From Kistimonas sp964291485 (GTDB lineage: Bacteria > Pseudomonadota > Gammaproteobacteria > Pseudomonadales > Endozoicomonadaceae), in assembly GCA_964291485.2 (NCBI GenBank), contig OZ220224.1, positions 3,348,001-3,412,000 of the forward strand: a stretch of DNA of 64,000 bases, in the 5' to 3' direction. Within the stretch, counting starts at the first letter, position 1. The number at the start of each line of letters is the position of its first letter. This document shows, piece by piece, positions 63,844 through 64,000 of this stretch. Both the position numbers and the translations under genes were made by a program. Under the pieces are notes generated by a model. It did not search any database. It was not told the origin of the DNA and saw only the letters and a list, made by a program, of their open reading frames with translations.

Positions 63844-64000
63844 ATGCAGACAGAGCCAAAAAAACTCTCAGATGCCGACCAGCGTCGCGTCGACAAGGTC
63901 ACCTCAACCGGTATCAACAGTGTCGAACGGGAACCCTTCCATCCATGGCGCATGATGCTGTGGCTGGCGATTGTTATTGTTGTCTTTGGTGTTATTGCCC
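63844..64000 (+). CDS. DUF3094-like small membrane protein (runs off right edge)
   Basis: 52 codons to the window edge: KLSDADQRRVDKVTSTGINSVEREPFHPW followed by a hydrophobic helix (MMLWLAIVIVVFGVIA). This pattern, a short charged head with ER-PF-PW before one transmembrane segment, matches the DUF3094 family, which is about this length. Function unknown. Confidence 0.7.
   Translation, partial: MQTEPKKLSDADQRRVDKVTSTGINSVEREPFHPWRMMLWLAIVIVVFGVIA

Overview
The window looks like a chromosomal segment of a marine gammaproteobacterium. Core gene order matches, from memory, two blocks of Pseudomonas aeruginosa: ispB-rplU-rpmA-obgE-proB-rpsT-murJ-ribF-ileS-lspA-fkpB with the pil minor-pilin and pilSR genes, and uraA-upp-hpt-(PA4642-like)-mqo. 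The A+T-rich insertions with large repeat proteins, together with IS3 and IS5 elements, would fit an Oceanospirillales host-associated genus such as Endozoicomonas; that genus assignment is inference and unproven.

Layout. 1-819: 5' part of nadE. 938-13285: type IV pilus block, with pilS-pilR on + and a convergent minus-strand cluster pilV-pilW-pilX-pilY1-pilY2-pilE plus a FimX-like degenerate GGDEF/EAL protein. 13571-18754: fkpB-lspA-ileS-ribF. 18755-35222: an A+T-rich insertion between ribF and a lysR gene, holding one IS3-family element, one decayed and three intact paralogous giant genes, and one IS5 element. 35223-38228: lysR divergent from the formaldehyde-detoxification pair adhC-fghA. 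38273-44755: murJ, rpsT, proB, obgE, rpmA, rplU, ispB. 44931-48405: GMC oxidoreductase, small partner and aldehyde dehydrogenase operon. 48598-57319: STAS protein, uraA-upp, hpt, HAAAP transporter, PA4642-like protein, rhodanese lipoprotein, mqo and a sugar MFS transporter. 57332-57761: a duplicated tRNA-Gln/tRNA-Met pair. 57958-60826: a small A+T-rich insertion with a (TTQ)n repeat protein and a gene split by a second IS5 copy. 61011-64000: thiolase, methyltransferase, secreted hypothetical protein and the start of a DUF3094-like gene.

The most unusual content is the giant-gene array. The intact genes encode 1034, 1527 and 1019 residues and share an order of parts: helical N-terminal domain, Pro/Ser/Thr-rich linker, central domain (one, two and one copies), then 3-4 C-terminal helical repeats of about 65 residues with an L-x-x-L-C signature. 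The central domain resembles the Bacillus spore-coat transglutaminase Tgl, but the position of its catalytic cysteine is Ser (Asn in the third protein). Each intergenic spacer between intact copies carries a degraded copy of the lysR 3' end and then of the ribF 5' end. This shows that the array grew by tandem duplication of a ribF-gene-lysR unit. No function is known to me for these proteins.

Regions shorter than about 300 bases with no entry (for example 820-937, 10473-10643, 13286-13570, 17609-17830, 60827-61010 and 62930-63144) held no gene or RNA that I could recognise.
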